7,270 nt of DNA from Atopobium sp. UBA6362 (GTDB taxonomy: Bacteria > Actinomycetota > Coriobacteriia > Coriobacteriales > Atopobiaceae). Under the pieces are notes generated by a model, which was not told the origin of the DNA, searched no databases, and was given only the letters and a program-made list of their open reading frames with translations. Below are positions 5,339-7,270 of the stretch, piece by piece (positions within the stretch are counted from its first letter, which is position 1; each line of letters opens with the position of its first letter). The stretch lies in NCBI GenBank assembly GCA_002440065.1, contig DJRK01000083.1:8317-15586 (forward strand), written 5' to 3'. The translations under genes and the position numbers were made by a program.

Positions 5339-6982
5339 CTACGTGTGAACCACTACGACGTCGCCGACGCTCGTCAGGTTGTAGAGCTCGGCCGCCTTGC
5401 TCGAGGGGAGGTTCACACAGCCGTGGCTCCCGTTGTACGTGTAGATGTTGCCGCCGAAGTTGCTGCGCCAATCGGCGTCGTGGAGCGCGTAGGAGTTCCC
5501 GATGAACGGCATCCAGTACTGGACCTTGCTGATGTACTCGGGCTCGTTGGTCGAGGGATCGATCGCCCCGCGCAGCTCGACGTTGCCCGACGCGCGGTAA
5601 GAGTCCATGGTATAGACGCCGCAGGGGGTGTCGTGCCCCTTGCCGGAGTCTCCGGAGACGCAGTCGGACTCCCACACGAGGGCACCGGAGGCGTCGTACA
5701 TGCGGACGTGCTGCTCTGTGAGGTCGATGTCGATGAACCGGTTTCCCCAGTCCTTCCCGCCGGGGGCATAGGCCGCGGCGGCGGACTTGGTGGGGACCTC
5801 GATGGTCGTGGCCGTACCGGACTGCAGGTCGCTCACGATCTGCGAGGCGAGCGCGGCCCCGTCGATGTTCCAGCCGTAGGTGCCGCCGGAGACGCTGACC
5901 GCCTTGCCGTCCGGGCGCGTGTAGGTGCGCGTGGTGCCGACCGTGTCGAGCTGCTGTGAGAGGTCGCCCTGGGCCCACTTGGTGACGGCCGCCTCATCGA
6001 GCTCGACCTTCAGCTCGTCGTCGAAGCGCAGCCAAGAAGCGATCTGGTCCGGCGAGACGGTCCCCACCTGGGCACCGGCGAGCGTGAGGGTAGGCGCGGC
6101 GGCCAAGTAGGCGTTTGCCGCGGAGAGTGCCTGGGAGTAGTCGTCCCCGCTGGTGAGGAGGTCCTCGCCGAGCGTGAGGGACGGCTTGAGCGCGTCGAGC
6201 GCGGCCGTGACGGAAGCGTTGAGGGCGTCGGCGTCCAGGTAGCGGGTATCGCCGCCGTTGTTCAGGACGAACGAGGCCTTCTCGGCGCTATAGGAGATCG
6301 ACGCGCCCTCGGCCGCAGCTTCGGCCGCCTGCTTGCTCTGGTCAACGAGCGCGTCGAGTGCGGCGGAGACCTTCGAGGCGTCGTACTTCACGGTCTTCTG
6401 CAGCTTGATCGAGCGGGTCTGCGAAAGCGCGACCGGCCAAGACCAGGGATTCGTTTGAGCGAGCGCCTGGCTCGCGTATGCCTCGCCGTCGTAGCCGAGG
6501 TCGATGTCTTTCGCGGTAATCGTCGTCTCGACCCCGTCGCCGGAGATCGCGAGCGCATAGCCGTCGGTCGAGGAGTCTATGGACTCGGCGAGCGCGGTCT
6601 TGTCCTTGAGGGAGACATCGAGGCCGTCGACGGTCGTGCCGGGGAGGAAGACGTTCGAGAACGCGGCGACGCCTCCGAGGTAGGTCGCGCCCAGGAGGCC
6701 CACAATGGCCACCGGGACGATCCAAAGGCGGCGACGGCGGGGCGCCTTCTCGGGCTTGAAGTCGCCGGCGGGGCCGTACAGCACGTCGAAGGCGCTGGGC
6801 TGCTCGGACGACTTCTGGTCGTTTCCTGCCATGGGGAAGACCTCGGTGGAGCCGATCGCGTCCAGCGGGTCGGCGCTGTTTTCGTCCTCGGCCGAGGGCG
6901 TCGGCGCATCGTCGAAGCTGCCGAGCCTCGAGGCAAGGTCGCGGCGCGAGGGCCGCTGGTTATTCATGGTGGTTTTGCTCAT
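5339..6982 (-). CDS. Membrane-anchored L,D-transpeptidase (YkuD domain)
   Basis: This enzyme probably forms 3-3 cross-links between peptidoglycan stem peptides, or attaches other partners to them, outside the membrane. It has 547 residues. A polar, acidic cytoplasmic tail (about 1-80) ends in PRRRR (81-85), followed by one membrane segment (about 86-107) and PGTTVDGLDVS (114-124). Residues about 114-400 resemble the peptidoglycan-binding region (PG_binding_4 type) found in VanW-like proteins and related transpeptidases. The C-terminal YkuD domain (about 413-547) carries the conserved His in ALHDADW (His501) and SHGCVNLP with catalytic Cys522. Asn replaces the commonly seen Arg after the Cys-Val, a known variant in the family. 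The ATG is preceded by GAGGTCC about 7 nt upstream; the ATG five codons later lacks such a site. It has its own terminator, so it is probably monocistronic. Confidence 0.93.
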   Translation of the reverse strand: MSKTTMNNQRPSRRDLASRLGSFDDAPTPSAEDENSADPLDAIGSTEVFPMAGNDQKSSEQPSAFDVLYGPAGDFKPEKAPRRRRLWIVPVAIVGLLGATYLGGVAAFSNVFLPGTTVDGLDVSLKDKTALAESIDSSTDGYALAISGDGVETTITAKDIDLGYDGEAYASQALAQTNPWSWPVALSQTRSIKLQKTVKYDASKVSAALDALVDQSKQAAEAAAEGASISYSAEKASFVLNNGGDTRYLDADALNASVTAALDALKPSLTLGEDLLTSGDDYSQALSAANAYLAAAPTLTLAGAQVGTVSPDQIASWLRFDDELKVELDEAAVTKWAQGDLSQQLDTVGTTRTYTRPDGKAVSVSGGTYGWNIDGAALASQIVSDLQSGTATTIEVPTKSAAAAYAPGGKDWGNRFIDIDLTEQHVRMYDASGALVWESDCVSGDSGKGHDTPCGVYTMDSYRASGNVELRGAIDPSTNEPEYISKVQYWMPFIGNSYALHDADWRSNFGGNIYTYNGSHGCVNLPSSKAAELYNLTSVGDVVVVHT

Positions 6983-7112
6983 GTACGGGACCTCATGGGG
7001 TTTGCTGAGGAAGTGTGAGGTGGGCTCGCGGCCCAGCTTTGTTATGGTACATCACGTACCCGATACGAGCGGATACGCTACGAGATAAGTACGAATAATA
7101 AAGGAAGGCTTC
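6983..7112. promoter_or_regulatory. Divergent intergenic region with short repeats
   Basis: This 130-bp region must hold the promoters of two divergent genes, but I find no strong sigma70-type match in either direction. It contains inverted repeats TGGGC-TCGCG-GCCCA (7021-7035) and GGTAC-ATCAC-GTACC (7046-7060), and a direct repeat of GATACG at 7062-7067 and 7072-7077, exactly one helical turn apart. These could be operators. The AT-rich AATAAT at 7094-7099 is too close to the methyltransferase start to be an obvious -10 for a leadered transcript. Confidence 0.4.
7101..7108 (+). promoter_or_regulatory. Ribosome binding site of the methyltransferase gene
   Basis: AAGGAAGG ends 4 nt before the ATG at 7113, with AAGGA about 7 nt from it. 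This strong Shine-Dalgarno match fixes the start of the partial + strand gene at the window edge. Confidence 0.75.
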
Positions 7113-7270
7113 ATGCCTGTTATAAAGCTGAACAGCTTGGACGACCCTAGGCTCGACGTTTACGCGCGACTCACCGAGCACCAGTTGCGCAACAAGCTCG
7201 ATCCCTCGCGCGGCGTCCTGATCGCCGAGTCGAGGCTCGTCGTCGAGGTCGCGCTCTCGCAAGGCATCGT
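7113..7270 (+). CDS. TrmH/SpoU-family RNA 2'-O-methyltransferase (N-terminal fragment)
   Basis: The open frame runs from ATG 7113 to the window edge, 52 complete codons. The peptide begins MPVIKLNSLDDPRLDVYARL and continues LTEHQLRN, then GVLIAESRLVVEVALSQGI. The pattern DPRLDxYxxLTxxQLR, then (I/F)xAExxxVVxxAL, is typical of the N-terminal substrate-binding region of SpoU/TrmH-type SPOUT methyltransferases, which 2'-O-methylate ribose in tRNA or rRNA using S-adenosylmethionine. The catalytic knot domain lies outside the window, so the substrate and subfamily cannot be stated. The gene is divergent from the transpeptidase gene and has a strong ribosome binding site. Confidence 0.8.
   Translation, partial: MPVIKLNSLDDPRLDVYARLTEHQLRNKLDPSRGVLIAESRLVVEVALSQGI

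Overview
The window comes from a high-GC bacterium with Gram-positive cell-wall architecture, most likely an actinobacterium. I infer class Coriobacteriia (Olsenella, Collinsella or Atopobium relatives). The reasons are visibly GC-rich codons, a sortase-anchored protein with VaFE repeats, and a membrane-anchored L,D-transpeptidase. No rRNA or other phylogenetic marker is present, so the class-level call is inference.

Layout. On the + strand, the last 29 codons of ftsY (SRP receptor) are followed after 6 nt by a complete ffh (SRP54 GTPase), forming an SRP operon. A strong hairpin at 1545-1575 separates ffh from a convergent 1121-codon gene on the - strand, which is the centrepiece of the window. 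It encodes a secreted, LPSTG-anchored fibrous surface protein. In order it has a signal peptide, an N-terminal thioester (TQXA/TED) domain, three SpaA/CnaB-like domains, four VaFE (T-Q ester-bond) domains, and a sortase signal. A roughly 390-bp spacer holds a weak candidate promoter, a short palindrome, and the terminator of the next gene. That gene, also on the - strand, is a 547-codon L,D-transpeptidase: cytoplasmic tail, one membrane segment, peptidoglycan-binding-like region, and C-terminal YkuD domain with SHGC. A 130-bp divergent intergenic region then precedes the 5' end of a + strand TrmH/SpoU-family RNA methyltransferase cut by the window edge.

How the genes relate. FtsY and Ffh deliver nascent membrane and secreted proteins to the translocon. 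The two - strand genes encode extracytoplasmic cell-wall proteins: a covalent adhesin or stalk presumably joined to peptidoglycan by a sortase encoded elsewhere, and an enzyme that probably makes 3-3 peptidoglycan cross-links. A terminator lies between these two genes, so they are probably separate transcription units.

The main point of interest is that one polypeptide combines motifs for three kinds of intramolecular covalent bond: Cys-Gln thioester, Lys-Asn/Asp isopeptide and Thr-Gln ester. I saw no CRISPR array, tRNA, rRNA, insertion sequence or phage gene.
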